This document shows, piece after piece, positions 30,866 to 38,179 of a DNA stretch of 64,000 nucleotides. The position numbers were made by a program, and so were the translations under genes. The notes beneath the pieces were generated by a model that saw only the letters and a program-made list of their open reading frames with translations, had not been told where the DNA came from and searched no databases. The DNA comes from Micrococcales bacterium KH10 (GTDB taxonomy: Bacteria; Actinomycetota; Actinomycetes; Actinomycetales; Cellulomonadaceae): assembly GCA_900188465.1 (NCBI GenBank), contig FZPE01000003.1, positions 124,001-188,000 of the forward strand, given 5' to 3'. The stretch's first letter is position 1; every line of letters begins with the position of its first letter.

Positions 30866-31055
30866 CATCCCCGCGGTACCACCCCGCTTGCCGCGGCAGC
30901 GCTCACTCAATCTTCCATTGCCGAGTTCTGCCGTGGCCACTCATTGCAGGCTGTCACGGGCCTACCCGTCCGGTTCTACTGGGCCGCTGGGGTCGATAAG
31001 AGCAGTGGCTGTTCTTCCGGAGACTCGCCGGTGATGGCCGGGTCAACGTCATACG
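30866..31055 (-). promoter_or_regulatory. T-box leader of ileS
   Basis: The T-box core GGGGTGGTACCGCGG lies on the minus strand (complement of about 30871-30886), with CCGCGG arms on both sides to form the antiterminator/antisequestrator helix. Upstream, the stretch CGGCCATCACCGGCGAGTC carries an ATC codon (complement of 31033-31035), the expected Ile specifier. The stretch CCAGTAGAACCGGACGG follows. A -10-like TAAGAT lies at 31067-31062. Actinomycete ileS T-boxes generally control translation; a short hairpin with ATGAAG/CTTCAT arms follows the core here. The ribosome binding site is about 65 bases downstream of the core. Confidence 0.88.
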
Positions 31056-31182
31056 GGCACTATCTTAGCGTGCCGCCGCCGGGTTTCCGACGAGTTCGCG
31101 TGCCCCGCTCCCCTGATCCTCGGCGGGCTCAGCCCCACAGACATCAGGCCTCCATCCCACGTGGCGAGACAGGTAGCACAAC

Positions 31183-31201
31183 TTAGATAAGGCTTACCTT
31201 A
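31183..31201 (+). promoter_or_regulatory. IdeR/DtxR-like iron box
   Basis: TTAGATAAGGCTTACCTTA matches 15 of 19 positions of the DtxR/IdeR consensus TTAGGTTAGGCTAACCTAA. It ends 10 bases before the GTG that starts the short-chain dehydrogenase remnant, a position typical for iron repression. The binding protein is not in this window. Confidence 0.6.
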
Positions 31202-31211
31202 TGATGCCGGC

Positions 31212-31732
31212 GTGAGCAAGGATGACCTAACCCTCCAGAGCGGTGGTGACGACACCGAGACGACGATGCCTTCGCACTGTTCGTCTGGCATTCCGGCAGC
31301 GAGTTCCGGCATCCCCGTCACGGTGATCACTGGTGCGGCTGGCGGCATCGGCAGCGCCGTGGCGACCCTGCTGCGATCCGCAGGACACCATCTCGCGCTC
31401 ATCGACTCCGACATGAGCCGGCTCAAGCAGCTAGCCAGCACACTGCAACAGCACAGTCCTTCCAGCGGACACCCGGATCGATCACCACTGATGCGATCGA
31501 CGTGGCCGATGATCGTGCGATGGCCGCCACAGCCGAGGCGATCATCGCGCAACTCGGCGTGCCACATGGACTCGTCCTTGCTGCCGGTGTCTTGCAGCCC
31601 GGCACCTTGACCACGACCACCCTGTCAGACTGGCACCGGCACCTATCGGTCAATGCGACCGATCATCATCTCGCCGTGCCCTCGGTGACCCGCGCCGACC
31701 GCAGGTGGACCATCGGCGACGATCGCAAGTGA
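31212..31732 (+). pseudogene. Remnant of a short-chain dehydrogenase (EntA/DhbA-like), frameshifted and truncated
   Basis: From the GTG at 31212 the frame encodes the Rossmann start VTVITGAAGGIGSAVATLL and LALIDSDMSRLKQLASTLQQ. Near 31455-31475 the similarity moves to another frame, which reads TPGSITTDAIDVADDRAMAA and then LVLAAGVLQPGTLTTTTLSD (the NNAG-type strand) up to the stop at 31730-31732. The catalytic Ser-Tyr-Lys part is absent. The pattern AAGVLQPG...LSDW resembles 2,3-dihydro-2,3-dihydroxybenzoate dehydrogenase of catechol siderophore pathways; that assignment is tentative. The iron box directly upstream supports a former role in iron uptake. A sequencing error could explain the frameshift but not the missing C-terminal third. 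Confidence 0.65.
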
Positions 31733-31874
31733 GTGGCGATCACCTCAGTGTTGGAGCACTGCTGGTCTCGTGCGACATAAGCGATCCCCCGACTGAAGCG
31801 TTACCGGAACTACTCTTGTGACCCACAAACGCTTAGGGCCGAAGTGCAACAGCAAGGGCCTCTCGCCATCGCAG

Positions 31875-32534
31875 TCAAACGCCGCGTCGACGACCCAGAG
31901 TCATGCGATCAATCGGACGCAATAACGCAAGCAGCGTCAACGCCAGCGCCGCAATACTTCCGATAACAAACCACTGTCTGGCTGTCGAGTTCTCATTGAC
32001 CGCCACCGCCCACCATCGTATCGGGCTCGTCCCGTGTGGTCGCCAGCCAAATTGCAAACTACACACAACCAACAGCGTGACCGGAAGCCAACTTAGTTGG
32101 ACTGCACCGAGCGCCACCATGATCGTTGCAATCGCGACGAATAGCAGCACATTCCGCGCGACCGCGGCCTGCACTATTACACCTTCAGAGGCGGCAGTCA
32201 GCATGGCACATACGATTGCGACCAGCCACCAGAGCAGACCCGTTGCCGCTCGCATAATTTGGACTCGCGGCGGATTAACAGCCGGCAGCGATGGCCCAAC
32301 CACTGCGATTGCGGCTGCAATCCCCCAAATCGCGGCGACAAAAACCAACATGGACACGGGCGACGGCAACGGCAGCGGCCCCAACCTCTCGATATAGACC
32401 GCACGACCGAAAAATCCGATGAGTAGTCCAACCAGCATCATGACGCCAGCAGTACCTGTTGGCAACACTGCGAACCATGCTCTTGCGACCCGCCACATTG
32501 TGGTGCGCTGGCTCGATATTACTTGCCGGTTCAC
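31875..32534 (-). CDS. Membrane protein of the ABC/secreted-protein cluster (small permease)
   Basis: I do not recognise a family. This 219-residue protein has about six hydrophobic segments (roughly residues 20-42, 55-78, 92-112, 116-136, 139-157, 185-203) and a polar C-terminus ending RPIDRMTLGRRRGV. The GTG at 32534 overlaps the stop of the previous permease gene (GTGA), so they are translationally coupled. A GTG nine bases earlier is also open. It is likely the second membrane subunit of the transporter whose ATPase is at 33814-34524. The 142 bp beyond its stop contain nothing recognised. Confidence 0.7.
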   Translation of the reverse strand: MNRQVISSQRTTMWRVARAWFAVLPTGTAGVMMLVGLLIGFFGRAVYIERLGPLPLPSPVSMLVFVAAIWGIAAAIAVVGPSLPAVNPPRVQIMRAATGLLWWLVAIVCAMLTAASEGVIVQAAVARNVLLFVAIATIMVALGAVQLSWLPVTLLVVCSLQFGWRPHGTSPIRWWAVAVNENSTARQWFVIGSIAALALTLLALLRPIDRMTLGRRRGV

Positions 32535-33814
32535 AGGTCGCACGTTGTCCAGCGACCCATAATGCCACTGACCTCATCGGGACTGAGTACCTCGTCTGCG
32601 GAGAGTTCAGGAAGATTGGGGTCGGTTATCCCGCTAATACTTAACCATGTCATCGCCGACGCTTCCAGATCGCGGAAGTACCGTTCTGGCGGCGCAGTAT
32701 CGGCATAGATCGCAGGGCAATGCGTAGGCATGAGCATCTCTTCGACGAAACTCGTATCGAATGTCGTCTCGTAGTCGAAGGTCGGCAGCGGAGCGATCCC
32801 CGAACCAGGTTCCGGCTCGTAACTTCGGCTAGTCTCTTCAAACCCGTCAAAGACAAATCCCGAATAACCATGCTGTTGAGCTGCGTCGTAGAGCTGGATC
32901 AGCGGAGGAAGCAAGTCCTCAGCGTACTTTGCATGTTCTGGGTAGTAGCACGCCAGTGTGTCACCATCATCGCTTAATGCCCAACATTCGTCCGGTCGCT
33001 CAGGCCTTTGCACCAGCGGTTCCCCTGGCACGAACGTGTTTGCCCCGATCAGTAATGCACCAACGCCTACGAAGGTGACCACCGCCATCACACCGGGGAC
33101 GAGTCGGCCCGCAATATTGGAGGAGCGAACTACCATCAGCATAACGGCAGTGCTCAACAAGATTGCGCTCTGGATGACCAGATGCGCAACGTTCCAGGTT
33201 AAACCGATCTGTGAGACAGAGGCCCCACTATCCCCCATAATGCTGAACTTTGGTGCCAGTAACGATGCTCCACCTAGCAACTGATACAGACCAAATCCGG
33301 CAATCGCACCAACCGCTCCCGACGCGAATACACCCAGATAGCGGCCTATCGCGGAACCAAACGCCACAAACCAGATGATGACCGAAACCTGCGCCAGAAG
33401 CGCCAATACGATCGGCCCCCAGCCCGGACGGGGCGACAAATCGCCGCCAATGAGCAGTACGCTCCCCACTAGCAACACATAGGCCAAGGTTGCGAAACCG
33501 GCGGTGATACCAGCCGCACGAAGAGATATGACACTGCGCCGCTGTGACACCAATATGAGGTGGTTAGCGTGGACTTGCGATAGCCGGGAAGCATCAATAG
33601 CGGCAGCAGCACAGCAAACGGGCACAATCAAAAACAGTGACAATGCGAACCACCTGACGGTCCACATCGCCTCCCCCAGATATGGTGCGTCACGGGTCAC
33701 AGCGATACCTACACCAAGACCGACCACTGATGGAACAGCGATATACGGTCCGAGTAACGTCGAAAAATCATACCGAAGCGCCCGAGTCATGTTGTGCACA
33801 AAAGCATTCATCAT
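32531..33814 (-). CDS. Membrane protein with C-terminal extracytoplasmic domain, ABC cluster
   Basis: No family is recognised. This 427-residue protein has six or seven membrane segments in the first 255 residues, in the style of ABC-2 permeases. A final hydrophobic segment is near VMAVVTFVGVGALLIGANTF. After it comes a soluble domain of about 170 residues with four cysteines (DECWAL, LACYY, THCPAIY, TTCDL), which could form two disulfides outside the cell. The ATG at 33814 overlaps the ATPase stop (TGATG); GTG 33817 is also possible. The soluble domain may handle the secreted partner encoded at 34609-35112, which is inference. Confidence 0.75.
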   Translation of the reverse strand: MMNAFVHNMTRALRYDFSTLLGPYIAVPSVVGLGVGIAVTRDAPYLGEAMWTVRWFALSLFLIVPVCCAAAAIDASRLSQVHANHLILVSQRRSVISLRAAGITAGFATLAYVLLVGSVLLIGGDLSPRPGWGPIVLALLAQVSVIIWFVAFGSAIGRYLGVFASGAVGAIAGFGLYQLLGGASLLAPKFSIMGDSGASVSQIGLTWNVAHLVIQSAILLSTAVMLMVVRSSNIAGRLVPGVMAVVTFVGVGALLIGANTFVPGEPLVQRPERPDECWALSDDGDTLACYYPEHAKYAEDLLPPLIQLYDAAQQHGYSGFVFDGFEETSRSYEPEPGSGIAPLPTFDYETTFDTSFVEEMLMPTHCPAIYADTAPPERYFRDLEASAMTWLSISGITDPNLPELSADEVLSPDEVSGIMGRWTTCDL

Positions 33815-34524
33815 CACTGTTTGGCACCATCCTGGATGGCGACGGCAAGGCCCCGCTCAAGTTCTGTCGCACCTGGAGCATCGTCACGAGCAAGCATTTC
33901 AAGTGCTGGAATACCATCCGAAAATACGATACGACCCTCCGCAAGCACCACGATATGATCCGCGATCCCTCGAACGTCTTCGACCAAATGCGTTGATACT
34001 AGGGTAGTGCGCTGTGCACTGTTCTCTCGGATGGACTCACGAAGAGTCGCACGCTGAACTGGATCTAACCCGGCTGTTGGCTCATCGAGTAATAACAAGT
34101 CAGGGCTGTGTAGTACCGATTGGGCAACAGCAAGCCGTCGCATCATTCCGCCAGATAGTTGTCGGATGCGTTTGCGTCTATGTTGTGCCAGGTCGAATGC
34201 GCTCAACACAGTGTCAATGGCACTTTCGATCTGTGTCCGAGGAATCTTCTGAGCCCACCCGACATATCGCAGATAGTCCTCACATCTGGCATTCCCAGGT
34301 AGATCCGGCTCTTGTGGTAGATAACCGATCTGCACATCTTCCGCCCCTTTCACGGATCCATGAGAGGGCTTTTGAATACCGGCGACAATGCGAAATAGCG
34401 TCGTCTTACCTGCTCCATTTGCACCAACCAGACAGGTGACTCCGGGCCTCAATGTCAGATCTATTGGCCCGAGCTCAAATCCACCGCGGTACTGAAACCT
34501 GATCCCAGCGCACTCAACCGACAT
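33814..34524 (-). CDS. ABC transporter ATP-binding protein
   Basis: This 236-residue ATPase has Walker A GANGAGKTTLFRIVAG, the Q loop near GYLPQEPDLP, the signature QLSGGMMRRLAVAQ, Walker B LLLLDEPTAGLD, and the H loop VSTHLVEDV. The type is that of export or ABC-2 transporters (antibiotic, bacteriocin or lipid export). An in-frame GGAAGG ribosome binding site lies upstream of the ATG at 34524. It is followed without gap by two membrane protein genes and preceded at 84 bp by a small secreted protein. GC content here is visibly lower than in the core genes around it. Confidence 0.9.
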   Translation of the reverse strand: MSVECAGIRFQYRGGFELGPIDLTLRPGVTCLVGANGAGKTTLFRIVAGIQKPSHGSVKGAEDVQIGYLPQEPDLPGNARCEDYLRYVGWAQKIPRTQIESAIDTVLSAFDLAQHRRKRIRQLSGGMMRRLAVAQSVLHSPDLLLLDEPTAGLDPVQRATLRESIRENSAQRTTLVSTHLVEDVRGIADHIVVLAEGRIVFSDGIPALEMLARDDAPGATELERGLAVAIQDGAKQ

Positions 34525-34608
34525 ATGCGATTGCCTTCCTATGTCGAGTCGATAGGTAGCCGCGACTCGTCCGTCGAAACCGTTGATGATCGCAAGATAG
34601 GCCCACTG

Positions 34609-35112
34609 TCAGTACTTCACGCCTTTGGTGTGCGTGGTGCCGCTCGTCGGGTCAGCTCTCCATGGGATGTCCAATTTCACGTTGATGGATGCGCGAGCGT
34701 AGTCAGCGATCCCAGGCACCCCGGTTGTGGCACGCTTAGTAAACCATTTGTTAGCTTTGTCGATTTTGCCCGAGTTGTTCCAATCATGCGAGTAGTATTT
34801 CTGCGTGCAACTGGTGTAGTCGCTGGAAAGGCATGTCCCCGCATTGACCAGGGTCTCCAACTTGGCATAGACCTTGTGATTGTCTGCGTTCTTATACTTC
34901 ATCGTGGCACCCAAACGAGACTTCGTGCCATCAGTTGAGGTCGAAACTGTCCAGTTTCCGTATCCATATCCCGTGCTGCCGAAACCAGTCACTGTCAGCG
35001 GCGTTGATGCAGAGTTCCAGTATCGGATCTTCGCGTGCGCTGTTCCAGCGGTGACAGAAAGCAGTAACGTCATAACCGCAACGATGACATGGACTTTTCT
35101 CAGATTCTTCAT
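34609..35112 (-). CDS. Small secreted protein of unknown function, first gene of the ABC cluster
   Basis: I do not recognise this 167-residue protein. It has a clear signal peptide with AXA cleavage after about residue 27 (TLLLSVTAGTAHA). The mature part of about 140 residues is rich in Tyr, Trp, Gly, Ser, Thr and Lys, starts KIRYWNSASTPLTVTGFGST, contains GYGYGNW, and has only two cysteines (GTCLSSDYTSC). That composition suggests a small beta-rich extracellular protein. Bacteriocins of the lactococcin 972 type are similar in style and are also linked to ABC genes, but I see no firm match. GAAGG lies about 8 bases before the ATG. A short hairpin (GAGTCG/CGACTC) lies between it and the ATPase gene. 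Confidence 0.75.
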   Translation of the reverse strand: MKNLRKVHVIVAVMTLLLSVTAGTAHAKIRYWNSASTPLTVTGFGSTGYGYGNWTVSTSTDGTKSRLGATMKYKNADNHKVYAKLETLVNAGTCLSSDYTSCTQKYYSHDWNNSGKIDKANKWFTKRATTGVPGIADYARASINVKLDIPWRADPTSGTTHTKGVKY

Positions 35113-35166
35113 GATATACCTTCAACTAGATACCGCGATGACTGGATCAATATACACAATCTCACA

Positions 35167-35204
35167 GATCCCAGCGACTCGATCCCAGGGATCCCAGCAA
35201 CTCG
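35167..35204. repeat. Imperfect direct repeat in the divergent promoter region
   Basis: GATCCCAGCGACTCG (35167-35181) and GATCCCAGCAACTCG (35190-35204) differ at one base and are 23 bp apart, about two helical turns. They lie between the secreted-protein gene and the copper gene. They could be a tandem site for a regulator; this is inference. Confidence 0.45.
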
Positions 35205-35263
35205 AAAATACAGCAGTGCCTCGGGTCAAGACCACGCACCATTGGTCCCATATAGGCGGTTTA

Positions 35264-35280
35264 ATACCCCCTTACGGTAT
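35264..35280. promoter_or_regulatory. CsoR-like copper operator
   Basis: ATACC (35264-35268) and GGTAT (35276-35280) form an inverted repeat around CCCTTAC. CsoR-type copper sensors bind G/C-tract palindromes of the form TACC-C-rich-GGTA. The site ends 5 bases before the ATG of the copper protein gene, where a repressor would block transcription. Confidence 0.5.
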
Positions 35281-35285
35281 TGCCT

Positions 35286-36704
35286 ATGGCAACCGGTCCA
35301 TCGATGACAGTGACTTATCCCGTCACTGGAATGACGTGCGCCAGTTGCGAGCGCCGCATCGAGAGATCACTATCGAAGCTTGACGGCGTCACCGCGGCGA
35401 CAGCCTCCAATCAGAAGGGCACGGTCCAGGTCACAAGTCAGCGACCACTCGATCCCGAGGACATCGCGCTAGCCCTCATCGACAGCGGCTACTCATTGGG
35501 GAAACCGCCGCGCAAACCCTGGTTGGCCAAAGATCGATCAATTTGGCGCGACTCCGCCATCGGGTTCGGCATCGTCCTGATGATCGTTCTTGCTTTCACC
35601 CTGCTCGATATCGACCAAGCAGCCAGCACATTGACCTCCGGTCGGATCAGCGGCGGACTAGCGGGGGTAGCGCTCCTGGGTCTGACCGCCGGATTCTCCA
35701 CCTGCATGGTGACCGTCGGCGGACTGGCACTGAGCATGGGCGCGCGGTATTCAGCGCGGTTCCCGGCAGCAAACGCTCGCGCGCGATGGGGCATACAAAT
35801 CGCCTTCAATGTCGGGCGCATCATGGCCTTCGCAGCGTTGGGGGCAGTCCTCGGCTCGGTGGGATCGGCAGTAGCCATATCTACCCGCATGGTCGCGGCG
35901 CTGCTCATCATCGCGGCTGTCGCCATGGCTCTGATCGGTATCAGACTTACCGAACTGAGCCCTCGTATGGCCCGCTGGTCCCCCACCCTGCCAGGGTCGT
36001 GGGGGCGACGCGTCCATGCGACGATCAACCGCTGGACCTCGGGCGATAATGCCGATTCAACTCGCCCGGTGCGCTGGTGGGCGGCTACCGCGGCATTAGG
36101 AGCGGCGACGTTCTTTCTGCCCTGTGCCTTCACACAAGCTGCCCAGATGCTCGCCTTCGCATCTGGTTCACCAGCGATGGCAGCGGCCCTGCTCGCCGTC
36201 TTCGCATTGGGAACTGCGCCCGGTCTTCTTACCGTTGCGGGGGTCTGGGCCACTCGTACCGGTATCGGCGCTGCCCGCTTTGCTCGAATTGCCGGAGTCA
36301 TCGTCGTGGCATTTGCACTCGTCACATCGAGCAATGCGCTGAGCCTGTGGCGATCCGTCCAGCCGAGCAGCACCACCATCAACGCTACGAAGATCTCCGA
36401 CAACGTGACGGTCAGCAACGGCGTACAGGTGATGCGCATGGAACAGAATCCAGGCGGCTACTCCCCCGCTCATTCGGTCGTCCATCTCGGCACGCCAGTG
36501 CGGTGGGAGATCACGTCAAGCGGCTACGGATGCGCCTCTATTCTGATCGCGCCACAGGCCGGGATTGACGGTGAACTCCTCGTCCCGGGGCAAACCTTCG
36601 TTGCCGAGTTCACTCCCACGACACCAGGAACGTGGGAGTACACCTGCTCAATGGGAATGGTCGGTGGCACCGTGACGGTGCTGCCGACACGGGTTGCCGG
36701 GTAA
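35286..36704 (+). CDS. Copper-handling fusion: HMA domain, TauE/DsbD-like membrane domain and cupredoxin
   Basis: This 472-residue protein has three parts. An N-terminal heavy-metal-associated domain (about 8-70) has the metal motif GMTCASC. A membrane domain of about eight segments (about 80-345) includes GLTAGFSTCMVTVGGLALS and FFLPCAFTQAAQMLA, each with a Cys in a Pro/Gly-rich turn as in UreH/TauE-like and DsbD-type transporters. A C-terminal extracytoplasmic cupredoxin-like domain (about 370-470) has ligands in YGCAS and YTCSMGM. The whole suggests copper export or insertion. The start is uncertain: ATG 35286, TTG 35280 or ATG 35304; none has a good ribosome binding site. The CsoR-like site upstream supports copper control. 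Confidence 0.82.
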   Translation: MATGPSMTVTYPVTGMTCASCERRIERSLSKLDGVTAATASNQKGTVQVTSQRPLDPEDIALALIDSGYSLGKPPRKPWLAKDRSIWRDSAIGFGIVLMIVLAFTLLDIDQAASTLTSGRISGGLAGVALLGLTAGFSTCMVTVGGLALSMGARYSARFPAANARARWGIQIAFNVGRIMAFAALGAVLGSVGSAVAISTRMVAALLIIAAVAMALIGIRLTELSPRMARWSPTLPGSWGRRVHATINRWTSGDNADSTRPVRWWAATAALGAATFFLPCAFTQAAQMLAFASGSPAMAAALLAVFALGTAPGLLTVAGVWATRTGIGAARFARIAGVIVVAFALVTSSNALSLWRSVQPSSTTINATKISDNVTVSNGVQVMRMEQNPGGYSPAHSVVHLGTPVRWEITSSGYGCASILIAPQAGIDGELLVPGQTFVAEFTPTTPGTWEYTCSMGMVGGTVTVLPTRVAG

Positions 36705-36713
36705 CGTAGAGTC

Positions 36714-37529
36714 ATGACTACAGTCGGATTCATCGGCGCGGGCAATATGGCGAGCGCCATCGTCAAAGGCATCGTGGCAGCGGACAACACGTCCCCGGAA
36801 AACGTGATCATCTTCGACACGCATCATGACTCGGCCGAAAAACTCGCCGCAGCAGTCGGCGGCGCTGAGGTCGCGGATTCCGCCGTGGCCGCGGCCGAGA
36901 AGGCAGACATTGTGATCCTGGCAGTCAAGCCCAATGTCGTACCGGTCGTCCTGCCTGAACTCGGCGATACCATCTCGCGCACTGGCGGTGTGGTGATCTC
37001 CATCGCAGCCGGATTGACATTGGCGCGCCTGGGCGAATTAGCAGGAGCCGAGATCGGCATCATTCGAGTGATGCCCAATGTCAACGCACTCGTCGGCGAG
37101 GCAATGTCCGCGCTGACTGCCAACGAGCATGTCTCACCAGAGCAGAAAACCTTGGCGCTGGACATTTTCAACGCCATCGGACGAGCCATCGAGTTGGACG
37201 AAAAGCAGTTCTCCGCTTTCACCGCCATCGCAGGCTCCTCCCCGGCCTTCACCTTCGTCTACATCGATGCATTGGCACGCGCGGCGGTCGCGGCCGGCAT
37301 GCCCAAACCCGTCGCAACCGAAGTCGCCGCACAGGCGGTGCTCGGCAGCGCGAAACTCGTCCTGGAATCCGGTACGCACCCGTGGGAGTTGGCCGATATG
37401 GTCAGTTCACCGGGTGGGACGACAGTCGCAGGTCTGCTGGCGATGGAGCACGAGGGCTTCTTCGCGTCTGTGGTTGCAGGCGTACGAGCCACCATTGAGC
37501 GCGACCAAGAACTCGGCAAACAAAGCTGA
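36714..37529 (+). CDS. proC: Pyrroline-5-carboxylate reductase
   Basis: ProC makes proline from pyrroline-5-carboxylate with NAD(P)H. This 271-residue protein has the dinucleotide motif GFIGAGNMASAI, AVKPNVVPVVLPEL, RVMPNVNALVGEAMSAL, and the C-terminal signature SSPGGTTVAGLLAMEHEGF. The length is typical. It starts 10 bases after the copper gene stop, at an ATG preceded by GTAGAG; it may share that transcript or have its own promoter. Confidence 0.95.
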   Translation: MTTVGFIGAGNMASAIVKGIVAADNTSPENVIIFDTHHDSAEKLAAAVGGAEVADSAVAAAEKADIVILAVKPNVVPVVLPELGDTISRTGGVVISIAAGLTLARLGELAGAEIGIIRVMPNVNALVGEAMSALTANEHVSPEQKTLALDIFNAIGRAIELDEKQFSAFTAIAGSSPAFTFVYIDALARAAVAAGMPKPVATEVAAQAVLGSAKLVLESGTHPWELADMVSSPGGTTVAGLLAMEHEGFFASVVAGVRATIERDQELGKQS

Positions 37530-37548
37530 ACCGCGCTCCGGAGTCGAA

Positions 37549-37746
37549 CTAAGCCGCGGTACGCGCCTTGGTATAGGCGTCGATGTCGCGCGCAATCAAA
37601 TGCTCGATACTGATGGTGCGGCGACGCTGTGCCGACTGCACAGCAGTCAGACTCTGAGTAGTGGCCACCGTGGTGGCTGATGTCTGAGCAGATGGCGTGT
37701 GGGTGTGTCCTGGAAAAGCAGCGGAGATCACGGGAATCCTCATCAA
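37549..37746 (-). CDS. Possible small protein
   Basis: An open frame of 65 codons lies antisense to nothing else and just past proC on the other strand. Its Ser/Thr-rich first half is followed by QRRRTISIEHLIARDIDAYT, which looks like a real helix-forming segment, and its codon choice is GC3-rich like the neighbours. There is no clear ribosome binding site and no recognised family. I list it as a candidate only. Confidence 0.35.
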   Translation of the reverse strand: MMRIPVISAAFPGHTHTPSAQTSATTVATTQSLTAVQSAQRRRTISIEHLIARDIDAYTKARTAA

Positions 37747-38179
37747 GATGTTGTCGAATGTTGAAGTGATGGCTGCGCGATGCGCTCTGAGCTTGAGGTT
37801 CGCTCAGCAACGAGCCGAACCGGGGCTACTTCAACAACAACACTGCTGCGAAGCGCACCGAGCACCGGACATTCGACAGGTCATGGCGACCTGTGCCGGG
37901 TTCATGGGTGCGTTCATGCTCTCCATGGTGGTTGCCGCAAACCGACCTGACAACCGATGTGGGCAATTTCTCACCATCTGATACGTCACTGCCACGAGGT
38001 CGCGGCCACCGCACCACACAGTTGAGTGCGCTTTTGGGGATCGGGTGAGCGTTTTTCCGGCACAGAACAGCACCTCAACACCCAAAACACTCACCCAGCC
38101 AACCTACGTGTTGCACTTCCGTTGAGAAACCAGGCGGGCTACTCAAGATCAAGGCTGCGCTGTGGAAGAATATTGACCC
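37747..38179. other. Intergenic region upstream of valS
   Basis: No convincing gene is seen. The one notable element is an imperfect inverted repeat, GGGTGAGCGTTTT (38043-38055) and AAAACACTCACCC (38084-38096), with 12 of 13 pairs and a 28-base loop. It may be a regulatory structure or a remnant of a small mobile repeat. The valS promoter must lie nearby. Confidence 0.4.

Noticed and set aside
37826-38094. Small minus-strand frames upstream of valS
   Set aside because: They have poor codon choice, no ribosome binding site and no recognisable features.
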